From Allofournierella massiliensis (GTDB lineage Bacteria > Bacillota > Clostridia > Oscillospirales > Ruminococcaceae), in NCBI RefSeq assembly GCF_021531255.1, contig NZ_JAFBIO010000008.1:1-64000 (forward strand): a DNA stretch of 64,000 nt. Reading direction: 5' to 3'. Positions 56,574 through 64,000 of the stretch are shown here, piece by piece. Below the pieces are notes generated by a model that had not been told where the DNA came from, ran no database searches, and saw nothing but the letters and a program-made list of their open reading frames with translations. The translations under genes were made by a program, and so were the position numbers. The first letter of the stretch is position 1. Each line of letters starts with the position of its first letter.

Positions 56574-57851
56574 ATGCCGCGTTTTTCTTTATTCCGCCGG
56601 GCGCTTTGCCTTTGCGTCGCCCTCTGCCTGCTGGCAGGCTGCGGGGCCTCGTCCTCTTCTTCCCAGGCCGGGCAGCCGGCTTCTTCCGTTTCCTCTGCCG
56701 CCTCTTCCCCGGAGGCAGAAAAGCCCCAAACCGCTCCCCAATCAGAGGGCGAACTTTTCCCCCAGGGCGAATACCGCGCCGTCTGGATCAGCTATCTGGA
56801 ATGGGAAAACGTGGATTTTTCCAGCGAGGAAAGCTTTACCCGGGATGTGGGGGCCATGCTGGACAACTGCGTGGATCTGGGGCTGAATGTGGTACTGGCC
56901 CAGGTGCGCCCCTTTGGGGATGCCCTTTATCCCAGCGAGCTCTTCCCCTTCAGCCATCTCTGCACCGGCACTCAGGGGCAGGACCCCGGCTATGACCCCC
57001 TGGCCATCCTGGTGGAAATGGCCCATGAGCGGGACCTGGAAATTGAGGCCTGGATCAACCCCTACCGGCTGCAGCTCAGTGAGAACATGCCCGACGCCCT
57101 TGCCGATTCCAATCTGGCCAACACCCACCCGGAGTGGGTGCGCCAGGCAAACGGCGGGCTGTATCTGGACCCCGCCTCGGAGGATGTGCGGGCCTACATC
57201 ACCGCCGGAGTGCTGGAACTGGTGGAGAACTATGACCTGGACGGCATCCATCTGGACGACTACTTCTACCCCACCACCGACCCCGCCTTTGACCAGGAGG
57301 AATACGCCGCCTGCGGCACCACCCTCAGCCTGGAGGACTGGCGGCGGGAGAACGTGAACCAGCTGGTGCGGGCGCTGTACGCGGCCGTGCACCAGGCCGG
57401 CGGCGGCTCGGTGCGTTTTGGTATCAGCCCCCAGGGCAATAATGACAACAACTACAACGGCCAGTACAGTGACCTGGGGCTCTGGCTTTCCCAGCCGGGC
57501 TACCTGGACTATGCGGCCCCTCAGCTCTACTGGGGCAACGGGCACCAGCTCTCCTCGGGCAGCGGCCGGTTCGCCTTTGAAAATGTGGCCGCCGAATGGC
57601 TGGCCCTGGAGCGTGACCCTCAGGTGCGGCTGATCTTGGGCCTGGGCGCCTACCGCATCGGGGAGGGGGACGGCTGCGACACCGATCTCGCCTTCTGGCA
57701 GAGCGGCTCGGCCCTGGCCCAGCAGGCGGCCCTGGGGCGGGAGCTGGGCGCCGACGGCTTCGCTTTGTACCGGTACGATTCCCTGTTCAGAAATACCGGC
57801 TGGGAAGAGCTGGCCGCCTCGGAGGCCGCCGCCCTGACCCAGCTGCCCTGA
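56574..57851 (+). CDS. Lipoprotein glycoside hydrolase-like (GHL10/DUF187 type)
   Basis: 425 residues from ATG 56574 (AGAGG 7 nt upstream). Lipobox LLAGC, then a Ser/Ala/Gln linker of about 40 residues, then the GHL10 barrel: EYRAVWISYLEWEN, DLGLNVVLAQVRPFGDALYPS, IEAWINPYRLQL, and DLDGIHLDDYFYP (probable catalytic acidic pair) with RFGISPQGN. Family members are predicted to cleave carbohydrate in the wall or exopolysaccharide. Substrate unknown. Anchored outside the membrane. Confidence 0.9.
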   Translation: MPRFSLFRRALCLCVALCLLAGCGASSSSSQAGQPASSVSSAASSPEAEKPQTAPQSEGELFPQGEYRAVWISYLEWENVDFSSEESFTRDVGAMLDNCVDLGLNVVLAQVRPFGDALYPSELFPFSHLCTGTQGQDPGYDPLAILVEMAHERDLEIEAWINPYRLQLSENMPDALADSNLANTHPEWVRQANGGLYLDPASEDVRAYITAGVLELVENYDLDGIHLDDYFYPTTDPAFDQEEYAACGTTLSLEDWRRENVNQLVRALYAAVHQAGGGSVRFGISPQGNNDNNYNGQYSDLGLWLSQPGYLDYAAPQLYWGNGHQLSSGSGRFAFENVAAEWLALERDPQVRLILGLGAYRIGEGDGCDTDLAFWQSGSALAQQAALGRELGADGFALYRYDSLFRNTGWEELAASEAAALTQLP

Positions 57852-57871
57852 AAAGCATTTTCCCGGCTCGC

Positions 57872-57900
57872 TTGTAACGGCGGCCCAAAGCCGCTATAAT
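57872..57900 (+). promoter_or_regulatory. Sigma-A promoter for the 57992 lipoprotein
   Basis: TTGTAA at 57872-57877, 17-bp spacer, TATAAT at 57895-57900. A CCGGCCC/GGGCCGG hairpin follows in the leader, just before the GGGAGG ribosome site. Confidence 0.85.
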
Positions 57901-57991
57901 AGTACAAGACCCTTTTGCCCTTGCGCCTGCCCCTTTTGCCGGGGCGGGCCATTGATCAGGCCGGCCCCCGGGCCGGTTTCGGGAGGTTTTT

Positions 57992-58582
57992 ATGAAAAGG
58001 AATTTCCGGCGCCTTGGGGCGCTGAGTCTTGCGCTTGTGCTCTGTCTGTTCTGCCTGACCGGCTGCTCCTTCGATATGCGCAGCCTGCTGGGCATGTCGG
58101 ATGAGGAGGACGAGGGAGAAGAACTGTTCATCATTGCCCAGCCGGGCGGCTCGGATGTGCCCTACCCGGAAGGCTTTGACCTGACGGCCAAGTTTGCGGC
58201 CCAGATCTCGGGGGATACCATGTGCATCGCCTTCAACGGGCTGGGTATTGCGGGGCGGGATACCGGCTACTTCACCCCCAGCGGTGACACCATCACCCTG
58301 ACCGCCGCCGCCACCACCGATTCCCAGTCTCTGTTCACCTACAAGGCGGCTCTGTGGCAGAAAACCGATCAGGGCGCGGCCTATGTATCCGGCTGCACCG
58401 TCCAGTTCACCTGTGACGGGGAGCTGTACACCGCGGATATCTCCGGGCTGGACCCTGCCGGCCAGTACAAGCTGACCATCTCCTTTGACAGCGGCAGCTA
58501 TACCATCACCGGCGGCATGTCGGTGAGCGGGCTGAGCACTGCGGAAGCAGTGGATGACCCGGCTGACGAGGAAGCGGCCTGA
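57992..58582 (+). CDS. Small lipoprotein, unknown function
   Basis: 196 residues: signal peptide with lipobox LTGC (MKRNFRRLGALSLALVLCLFCLTGC), an acidic linker (SDEEDEGEE) and a beta-rich domain (TITLTAAATTDSQSLFTYKAALWQKTDQGAAYVSG; LTISFDSGSYTITGGMSV). Acidic tail. I do not recognise the family. The strong promoter suggests good expression. Followed by a bidirectional terminator. Confidence 0.85.
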   Translation: MKRNFRRLGALSLALVLCLFCLTGCSFDMRSLLGMSDEEDEGEELFIIAQPGGSDVPYPEGFDLTAKFAAQISGDTMCIAFNGLGIAGRDTGYFTPSGDTITLTAAATTDSQSLFTYKAALWQKTDQGAAYVSGCTVQFTCDGELYTADISGLDPAGQYKLTISFDSGSYTITGGMSVSGLSTAEAVDDPADEEAA

Positions 58583-58599
58583 CCCTTTTTCCCATAACC

Positions 58600-58637
58600 A
58601 AAACGGCAGCTGCCCGGAAAGGCAGCTGCCGTTTTTT
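58600..58637. terminator. Bidirectional terminator
   Basis: 15-bp perfect stem (AAAACGGCAGCTGCC and complement) with T-runs on the plus strand and AAAA on the other side. Confidence 0.93.
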
Positions 58638-59632
58638 CATTCTTCTTCCAGGAAATCAAAGAGAGCGCCCACGCCCTTTTCCTTGGCCCGCTTCAGGTAT
58701 TCCTGGCCCACGGCGATATCCAGCATACCGGTGCCGATCATAACGCAGAGCAGGATCTGCGCGGAAAGATCCCCCAGGGGCTTTTGCCCCAATGCCAGCT
58801 GGGAAACGGTGGCATATACCTTTTCGGGGCCAAAGCGCCCTTCTTCCACCACGGTTTTCAGGCAGCCTCGCTCCATGGTCTGGCCGATATGATCCACGAT
58901 CACCTTATCCGCCGCCAGGATCAGCTCGCTTTCCACCTCCTGGTAGGTACCCAGGGCAAAGATCAGGGTGCCGGGGCGCACCCACTCTTTTTTCAGCACC
59001 GGCGTGAGGGAGAGGGTCACCAGGGCGATCAGGTCCGCGTCGGCGGCCTGGCTGGGCTCGTCACAGACCAGTACCGGCCCCTGCACCAGCCCTGCCACCT
59101 CCCCGGCCATCTTTTCCGCCGCCGGCCGGTAGATATCGTACAGCCGCAGCTCGGTGATCCTGGCCACGGCTGCCAGGGCCTGGATCTGGGTATACCCCTG
59201 GGAACCGCAGCCGAACAGGCCCACCCGCAGGCTGGCCCCCTCCCCTTTCATGAAGCGCAGGGCGGCCCCCGTCTGGGCGCCTGTGCGCATCTGGGTGAGG
59301 TATTCCGCATCCATCACTCCGGCCAGGTCGCCGGTGGCCGGATCGATCATGAGTTGGCTGGCATAGATATAGGGCAGCCCCCGGCTTCGCCTGCCGGTAT
59401 TGCCCCCGATGAACTTGCAGCCCGCCGCATTCTGCCAGCCCACAAAGGCCGGCATCACGCTCACCGTGCCGGCAGGCTGACCTTCCGGCCCCTGCAGATG
59501 GGTGGGCACCTTGGCCGGGCAGTCCACACCGCCCCGGGCCTCGTCCTCAAAGGTGCGGGCGCAAAGCTCCACCACCTCTTTCATGGACAGAAGGCCCTGC
59601 ATCTGTTTTTTGCTGAGCAATCTTGTCTTCAA
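58637..59632 (-). CDS. Ornithine cyclodeaminase/mu-crystallin family NAD-binding protein
   Basis: 331 residues. Family motifs: CKFIGGNTGRRSRGLPYIYASQLMIDPATGDLAGVMDAEYLTQMRTGAQTGAALRFM and the dinucleotide fold VGLFGCGSQGYTQIQAL. Enzymes of this group include ornithine cyclodeaminase, alanine dehydrogenase and imine reductases; the exact substrate cannot be told. A divergent LysR regulator is 295 bp away. A short promoter-terminator unit lies between them. Confidence 0.88.
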   Translation of the reverse strand: MKTRLLSKKQMQGLLSMKEVVELCARTFEDEARGGVDCPAKVPTHLQGPEGQPAGTVSVMPAFVGWQNAAGCKFIGGNTGRRSRGLPYIYASQLMIDPATGDLAGVMDAEYLTQMRTGAQTGAALRFMKGEGASLRVGLFGCGSQGYTQIQALAAVARITELRLYDIYRPAAEKMAGEVAGLVQGPVLVCDEPSQAADADLIALVTLSLTPVLKKEWVRPGTLIFALGTYQEVESELILAADKVIVDHIGQTMERGCLKTVVEEGRFGPEKVYATVSQLALGQKPLGDLSAQILLCVMIGTGMLDIAVGQEYLKRAKEKGVGALFDFLEEE

Positions 59633-59712
59633 CTGAATCCCTTCTTTCTTTTTCTGGGAGGTTTCCTCCCGCTTTCATTATAAGGGAGAAAACCCGGGCG
59701 CTGCAAGCCGGG

Positions 59713-59818
59713 ACAAACAAAAACGGGATTCCCCCGGCGAAAGGGAAGCCCGTTTTTGCTGTATGTTGAATGTAAGGAGGTTTTGCTGAAAAAGAGAAGT
59801 CTTGCCCTCTTCTCTTGC
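59713..59818 (-). ncRNA. Candidate small RNA (about 105 nt)
   Basis: On the minus strand between an extended -10 TGCTATCAT (59833-59825) and the terminator at 59757-59719. A hairpin AAGAGAAG/CTTCTCTT near the 5' end is followed by a single-stranded run containing AACCTCCTTA, complementary to Shine-Dalgarno sequences. No ribosome site or ORF on this strand. It lies in the intergenic region between two divergent genes. Confidence 0.5.
59719..59757. terminator. Terminator in the divergent intergenic region
   Basis: AAAAACGGG/CCCGTTTTT outer stem with an inner TTCCC/GGGAA pair. T-rich tail on the minus strand (TTTTTGTTTG). Confidence 0.75.
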
Positions 59819-59824
59819 AAGGCC

Positions 59825-59833
59825 ATGATAGCA
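59825..59833 (-). promoter_or_regulatory. Extended -10 for the 59.8-kb RNA unit
   Basis: TGCTATCAT on the minus strand. No strong -35. Confidence 0.45.
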
Positions 59834-59927
59834 TATCCCCATTAAAAAATAAAATACATATATTATTGCCTTTTCCATATTTTTTATGTATGATAAATTC
59901 AGCTTTATGAGGGGAGGAAACCAAGGC

Positions 59928-60845
59928 ATGGATCTGCGGGCTCTGCGGTATTTTGTGGCCACCGCTGAAGAACTGAATATCACCCGGGCGGCGGAAAAGC
60001 TGCATATGAGCCAGCCGCCCCTGAGCCACCAGCTGCACCTGCTGGAGGAAGAGCTGGGCACCCCGCTGTTTTTGCGGGGGCACCGCCGGCTGCAGCTGAC
60101 CCCGGAGGGGGAACTGCTGCTGCGCCGGGCCCGGCAGCTGCTGGAACTGGAGGAAAAGACCCGGGGAGAGATCCGTCAGGTACAGCAGAGCCTTTCCGGC
60201 CGGCTGTTCCTGGGCATGGTGGAGGGCCGGGCCCCCTACCTGGCCGCCGGCTGGATCGCCGGCTTCCGGCAGGCCCACCCGGCCGTGAGCTACAGCCTCT
60301 GGAACGGCAGCAGCGATGATGTGGCCGACCGGCTGGATAAGGGGCTTTCCGATCTGGGAATCGTGGCTTCCCCCTACAACACCGAACAGCTGAGGGGGCT
60401 GGTGGTGGGGCAGGAACCCTGGGCGGCCATTCTGCCCCGGGATCATCCCCTGGCCCGGGACCCTTCCCCTCAAATTCCCCTTGCCAGCCTGGTGGGCGTC
60501 CCCCTCATCGTGCCCTCTCTCCGTTCTCGGATGGAGGCCATCCGCCGATGGTTTGCCCAGATCGGCAAGGAGCCCCTTTTCCTGTGCGATACCTCCAACT
60601 ATCTGGACGCGGTGGCCCTGACCGAGCAGGGGGCCGGGGTGAGCATCTTCCCCCAAACCACCCTCACCCCCAACCAGCTGGTGGTATCCAAGGTGATCGT
60701 AGACCCGCCCCGCCGGGCGGAATACGTGCTGGTCTGGAGCCGCCGGCACCGGCCCGGCCCCCTGGCGGGGGAGTTCATCCGCTATGTGCAGAGCCTGGCC
60801 CCGGAACCCATCCCGCTACCCCAGGCTCCCCTGCTGGAAACATAA
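59928..60845 (+). CDS. LysR-family transcriptional regulator
   Basis: 305 residues from ATG 59928 (GGGGAGG upstream). N-terminal winged helix YFVATAEELNITRAAEKLHMSQPPLSHQLHLLEEELGTPLFLRGHRRLQLT, then the effector domain. Divergent from the ornithine-cyclodeaminase-like gene and the likely regulator of it (inference). Ligand unknown. Confidence 0.93.
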   Translation: MDLRALRYFVATAEELNITRAAEKLHMSQPPLSHQLHLLEEELGTPLFLRGHRRLQLTPEGELLLRRARQLLELEEKTRGEIRQVQQSLSGRLFLGMVEGRAPYLAAGWIAGFRQAHPAVSYSLWNGSSDDVADRLDKGLSDLGIVASPYNTEQLRGLVVGQEPWAAILPRDHPLARDPSPQIPLASLVGVPLIVPSLRSRMEAIRRWFAQIGKEPLFLCDTSNYLDAVALTEQGAGVSIFPQTTLTPNQLVVSKVIVDPPRRAEYVLVWSRRHRPGPLAGEFIRYVQSLAPEPIPLPQAPLLET

Positions 60846-60888
60846 AAAAGACCGCGCCTTTGGTCAAAGCCAGAGGCACGATCTTTTC
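60845..60888. terminator. Convergent terminator between LysR and nrdG
   Basis: AAAAGA/TCTTTT outer stem with inner GCCT/AGGC pairs around a 17-nt loop. Moderately stable. Confidence 0.55.
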
Positions 60889-60896
60889 TCTTTCAT

Positions 60897-61427
60897 TCAA
60901 TCCCGGGGAACCTCTTCGTCCCCCACCCAGCGGCGGCTGGTCTCCCAGACGGCCCGGCCTTTTTCCAGGCTGGCCGGCAGATTCAGGATTCTCTGGTTGC
61001 GGCTGCCCCGGAAACGCAGATCCAGGCTGAGCTGATCCTGCTCAAAGCGGCCGTCCACCAGGATATCCAGGCAGCCCAGCAGCTCCTTCTGTTCGGGAGT
61101 GCCTTTTTCCATCAGCTCCTCGAAGGTATAGCCGGTGTAGCTGGCCACCTCGTAGCCCTTTGCCTTGAGCAGCCGGGCCAGACGGGCAAATTCCCCGGCC
61201 TGGCTGAAGGGCTCGCCCCCGGAAAAGGTCACCCCTTTTACCAGAGGGTCCTTCTGCACAAAGGAGAGGATATCCTCTGGCTCGAAGGGGCTTCCCCCCT
61301 CAAAGGGCCAGGTGGATTCGTTCTGGCAGCCCGGACAGTGATGGGGGCAGCCCTGGCAGAACACGGTGAACCGGATGCCGGGGCCGTCCACAATGCTGTT
61401 CTCCACGATCCCCGCAAGCATCAGCAT
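60897..61427 (-). CDS. nrdG: Anaerobic ribonucleotide reductase activating protein
   Basis: 176 residues from ATG 61427 (GTGAGGA overlapping the stop of the preceding small gene). Radical SAM enzyme: ENSIVDGPGIRFTVFCQGCPHHCPGC with the Cys-x3-Cys-x2-Cys cluster (CPHHCPGC), then TFSGGEPF. It makes the glycyl radical on NrdD. A small 48-codon gene separates it from nrdD. Confidence 0.95.
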   Translation of the reverse strand: MLMLAGIVENSIVDGPGIRFTVFCQGCPHHCPGCQNESTWPFEGGSPFEPEDILSFVQKDPLVKGVTFSGGEPFSQAGEFARLARLLKAKGYEVASYTGYTFEELMEKGTPEQKELLGCLDILVDGRFEQDQLSLDLRFRGSRNQRILNLPASLEKGRAVWETSRRWVGDEEVPRD

Positions 61428-61438
61428 TCCGGTATTCC

Positions 61439-61585
61439 TCACATATGCTTGACGCGGTCCCGCTCTTCGGCCTTCTTGGCGTCGTTCCACTTATCCATGG
61501 TGCCCACCAGGTAGCCGGTGATGCGGCGGATGCGCTCAAAACCCACGTCTTTGCCCAGAACGGACTGTCTCTGTACTGCTGCCAT
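61439..61585 (-). CDS. Stand-alone glycyl-radical segment of class III ribonucleotide reductase
   Basis: 48 residues, GGAGG 8 nt before ATG 61585. Residues 16-48 (FERIRRITGYL... to DRVKHM) match the C-terminus of E. coli NrdD, whose RRVCGYLG holds the radical Gly681 and which ends RRVKHL. Here the equivalent Gly is residue 24 in RITGYL, and the motif ends in DRVKHM. The downstream nrdG ribosome site overlaps its stop. The large NrdD chain at 61779 lacks this segment, so the two polypeptides together make one NrdD. An extended -10 (TGGTACAAT, 61702-61694) upstream would allow separate expression. Not a pseudogene remnant by its clean ribosome site and full motif. Confidence 0.88.
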   Translation of the reverse strand: MAAVQRQSVLGKDVGFERIRRITGYLVGTMDKWNDAKKAEERDRVKHM

Positions 61586-61693
61586 AGTCGTATACCTCCA
61601 CTATCAGTTCTATCTGAATTGTTAATCGTTTACAGGAATGAGAAAAATCAATTGGTCAATTTGCGTGTTTGGTTCTTTTGCTGTTTGAAATTC

Positions 61694-61716
61694 ATTGTAC
61701 CAAAATTTATAAATTT
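61694..61716 (-). promoter_or_regulatory. Extended -10 and AT-palindrome before the glycyl-radical gene
   Basis: On the minus strand TGGTACAAT (61702-61694) and, directly upstream, the perfect palindrome AAATTTATAAATTT (61716-61703). It could drive and control the glycyl-radical gene and nrdG separately from nrdD. Confidence 0.5.
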
Positions 61717-61778
61717 GTCGGTGATCTCATCACCTTCCGCCGGTTTTCACCCGGCTGCGGGCCACAGGGCCCGGCCGC

Positions 61779-64000
61779 TCACTGGCAGCCGCAGAATTTG
61801 GGAACGCTGGGGTACTTCTTGCGCAGCTCCGCCAGTTTTTCCGGGCTGATGGGCTCGCCGTTGCGGCGACCGCACCGGGGGCAGACATCCCCGATCACGC
61901 CCACATAGCCGCAGACCGGGTCACGGTCCACCGGGTGGTTCACACTGCCGTAGCCCACACCCGCATCGTGCATGCAGCGGATGACGCTCTCAAAGGCCTC
62001 GGTGTTGTTGGCGGTGTCGCCATCCAGCTCCACATAGGTGATGTGGCCGGCGTTGCACAGGGCGTGGAAGGGAGCTTCCAACTGGATCTTGTCATAGGCC
62101 TTGATGGGGTACCAGACCGGAATGTGGAAGCTGTTGGTGTAGTATTCCCGGTCGGTAACGCCGGGGATGGTGCCGAACCGCTTCTGATCCATCCGGGTAA
62201 ATCGGCCGGAAAGGCCCTCGGCGGGGGTGGCCAGGATGCCGTAGTTCATATGGGTCTCGGCGGCCCGCTTGTCGGCAAAGTCCCGCATGTGCTTGATGAT
62301 GGCATAGCCCTTATCCCAGTATTCCTTGCCCTCGCCGTGGTGATGGCCGTAGAGGGAAACCAGGGTCTCGGCCAGGCCGATAAAGCCGATGGAAAGGCTG
62401 CCGTGCTTGAGCACCTCGCCCACTTCGTCGTTGGGGCCCAGCTTGTCGCTGTCCAGCCAGACGCCCTGGCCCATCAGGAAGGGGTAGTTGTACACATGCT
62501 TGGCGGCCTGGATGTGGTAACGGTCCATCAGCTGACGGGCCACCAGATCCATCATCTTGTCCAGGCTCTCGTAAAAGGCCTTTTCATCCCCCTTGGCCAG
62601 GATGGCCAGACGGGGCAGGTTGATGGAAGTGAAGCTCAGGTTGCCCCGGCCATAGGCGATCTCCTGCTCGGGGTCGTACACATTGCCCATCACCCGGGTG
62701 CGGCAGCCCATGGTGGCTACCTCGGTCTCAGGGTGGCCGGGCTTGTAATACTGCAGATTGAAGGGAGCGTCCTCAAACACATAGTTGGGGAAGAGACGCC
62801 GGGCGCTCACCTCCATGCTGTACTTGAACAGGTCATAGTTGGGGTCGCCGGGGTTGTAGTTGACCCCCTCCTTCACCTTGAAGATGTGGATGGGGAAGAT
62901 GGCGGTCTCCCCGTGGCCCAAGCCTGCGTCCAGCGCCTTCATGGTGTTCCACATCACCATCCGCCCTTCGGGGCTGGTGTCGGTGCCGTAGTTGATGCTG
63001 CTGAAGGGGGTCTGGGCGCCGGCACGGCTGTGCATGGTGTTCAGGTTGTGGATAAAGCCCTCCATGGCCTGGTAGGTATCTCGGTCCACCTGCTTTTCGG
63101 CCCGCTGGCGGCTGCGGCTGACCAGATGGCCGGCCTTTTCCCGGTCGATCCGGCCGCTCTTGGCCAGCTCGTCGGCCACGATGCCGTCGAAGGTCTCCCT
63201 CACATCCCCCAGCCCGGGCTTGCCGGCCTCGGCAATGGCCTTTTCGGTCAGCTCGCTCTCGTCGTCGGTGTCGAAATAATCCTCCAGCGCCTCCCGCAGC
63301 TTGCGGGTGTAGGTGCGGGCAAAGCTCTTGGCCACACCCTCGGCCAGGGCATAATCAAAGTTGGGAATGCCCTGCCCGCCGTGCTGATCGTTCTGATTGG
63401 CCTGAATGGCGATGGCCGCCAGGGCCGCGTAGCTGGCAATGCTCTGGGGCTCCCGCAGGAAACCATGGCCGGTGGAAAAACCGCCGTGGAACAGCTTGAT
63501 CAGGTCGATCTGGCAGCAGGTCTCGGTGAGGGCATAGAAGTCAAAGTCATGGATATGGATGTCGCCCTGGCTGTAGGCCTCAGCCTGCTCGGGGGTGAGC
63601 AGGTACATGCTGTTGTAGGCCTTGGCGGTACTGGCGCCCATCTGCAGCATGGCGCCCATGCTGCCGTTGCCGTCGATGTTGGCGTTATCCCGCTTCATGT
63701 TGCTTTCCCGGGCGTCCACATTGACGATCTCGTCGATGGCCTTCATCAGGCTGGTGCGGGCTTCCCGGATGCGGGTGCGGTTGGCACGGTACAGGATATA
63801 TTTCTTGGCGGCCTCGTCGTGGCCGGTCTCCATCAGGCTGCGCTCCACCACATCCTGGATCTGCTCAATGGTGGGAGATTCGTCCTTGAACATCAGCTCC
63901 AGCTGTTTGGAAGCCTTGTTGGTCACCCGGGCCGCTTCGGCCGCGTCGCCCTCCTCGGCGGCTTCCAGGGCCTTCAGGACAGCCCGCGCGATCTTGCTTT
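61779..64000 (-). CDS. nrdD: Anaerobic ribonucleoside-triphosphate reductase, large chain (partial, N-terminus outside window)
   Basis: About 740 codons visible; the N-terminus runs past the window, with the end of an ATP-cone just before ASKQLELMF. Class III reductase: TETCCQIDLIKLFHGGFSTGHGFL, then the active-site-type TMGCRTRVMGN, and a Cys-rich tail DPVCGYVGVIGDVCPRCGRRNGE ending PKFCGCQ. Standard enzymes continue with an RxxGYL-type glycyl-radical segment. Here the chain stops before it, and a 48-codon gene 193 bp downstream supplies that segment. Reduces NTPs in the absence of oxygen. Its product needs NrdG. Confidence 0.95.
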   Translation of the reverse strand, partial: SKIARAVLKALEAAEEGDAAEAARVTNKASKQLELMFKDESPTIEQIQDVVERSLMETGHDEAAKKYILYRANRTRIREARTSLMKAIDEIVNVDARESNMKRDNANIDGNGSMGAMLQMGASTAKAYNSMYLLTPEQAEAYSQGDIHIHDFDFYALTETCCQIDLIKLFHGGFSTGHGFLREPQSIASYAALAAIAIQANQNDQHGGQGIPNFDYALAEGVAKSFARTYTRKLREALEDYFDTDDESELTEKAIAEAGKPGLGDVRETFDGIVADELAKSGRIDREKAGHLVSRSRQRAEKQVDRDTYQAMEGFIHNLNTMHSRAGAQTPFSSINYGTDTSPEGRMVMWNTMKALDAGLGHGETAIFPIHIFKVKEGVNYNPGDPNYDLFKYSMEVSARRLFPNYVFEDAPFNLQYYKPGHPETEVATMGCRTRVMGNVYDPEQEIAYGRGNLSFTSINLPRLAILAKGDEKAFYESLDKMMDLVARQLMDRYHIQAAKHVYNYPFLMGQGVWLDSDKLGPNDEVGEVLKHGSLSIGFIGLAETLVSLYGHHHGEGKEYWDKGYAIIKHMRDFADKRAAETHMNYGILATPAEGLSGRFTRMDQKRFGTIPGVTDREYYTNSFHIPVWYPIKAYDKIQLEAPFHALCNAGHITYVELDGDTANNTEAFESVIRCMHDAGVGYGSVNHPVDRDPVCGYVGVIGDVCPRCGRRNGEPISPEKLAELRKKYPSVPKFCGCQ

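Overview
The window is about 60% GC and gene-dense on both strands. It reads as chromosome of an anaerobic, low-motility Clostridia bacterium of the Ruminococcaceae/Oscillospiraceae type (Faecalibacterium, Gemmiger and Subdoligranulum are typical). The evidence is a class III anaerobic ribonucleotide reductase, 3-hydroxybutyryl-CoA dehydrogenase of the butyrate pathway, ECF-transporter S components, two ECF sigma/DUF4179 pairs, YjzC- and DUF2089-type small genes, AGGAGG ribosome sites, and sigma-A promoters that very often carry an extended -10 (TGGTAtaaT). No phage, IS element, CRISPR array or rRNA was seen. The species assignment is inference.

Layout. 1-5 kb: partial SGNH hydrolase, a vitamin-B6-type ECF S component divergent from a MocR regulator, and a degenerate LCP-like protein. 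5-13 kb: a minus-strand run of rpe, rnfD-rnfE-rnfA homologues, a DUF4015 protein, DUF1015, a DEAD-box helicase and rlmA. 13-18 kb: an OmpR-type two-component system, a GNAT-MnmM fusion and htrA. 18-26 kb: trxA-trxB, an ECF sigma/DUF4179 pair, a BTAD regulator, a two-AAA+ CbxX/SpoVK-like ATPase and bioY. 26-32 kb: ychF-mtnN-GT2-sseB and a second sigma pair. 32-41 kb: a chromate-transporter pair with LysR, leuCD, a cytidylate-kinase-like/MATE pair, DUF308 and an FAD protein. 41-50 kb: malQ, an orphan binding lipoprotein, alaX, trmB, an NhaC-type antiporter, small genes and hbd. 51-64 kb: EamA, aminotransferase, DUF523, rsmI-yfcE, birA, a tRNA, two lipoproteins, an ornithine-cyclodeaminase-like gene with LysR, and nrdG, a 48-codon gene and nrdD.

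Most notable. (1) The class III ribonucleotide reductase is split. The large chain ends after its Cys-rich tail, and the glycyl-radical segment is a separate 48-residue protein between nrdD and nrdG with its own promoter-like sequence. (2) An rnfD-rnfE-rnfA module lacks rnfB, rnfC and rnfG, and all four cysteine positions for the intramembrane [2Fe-2S] cluster are substituted. (3) The htrA promoter and the promoter of an apparent ~110-nt RNA share TTCACA-type repeats placed exactly 48 and 37 bp upstream of the -10, so one regulator probably controls both; the nearby OmpR-type regulator is the first candidate. (4) Three intergenic promoter-terminator units encode candidate small RNAs, each with an exposed CU-rich anti-Shine-Dalgarno element. 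(5) hbd has a Rex-like operator over its transcription start and a terminator-like hairpin in a long leader.

Genes that appear to work together: MocR with the S component (B6 uptake); the two-component pair with htrA and the 56-kb RNA (envelope stress, inferred); trxA with trxB; bioY with birA (biotin, unlinked); leuC with leuD; and the nrd genes. Most function calls come from recognising family motifs by eye, not from database searches.
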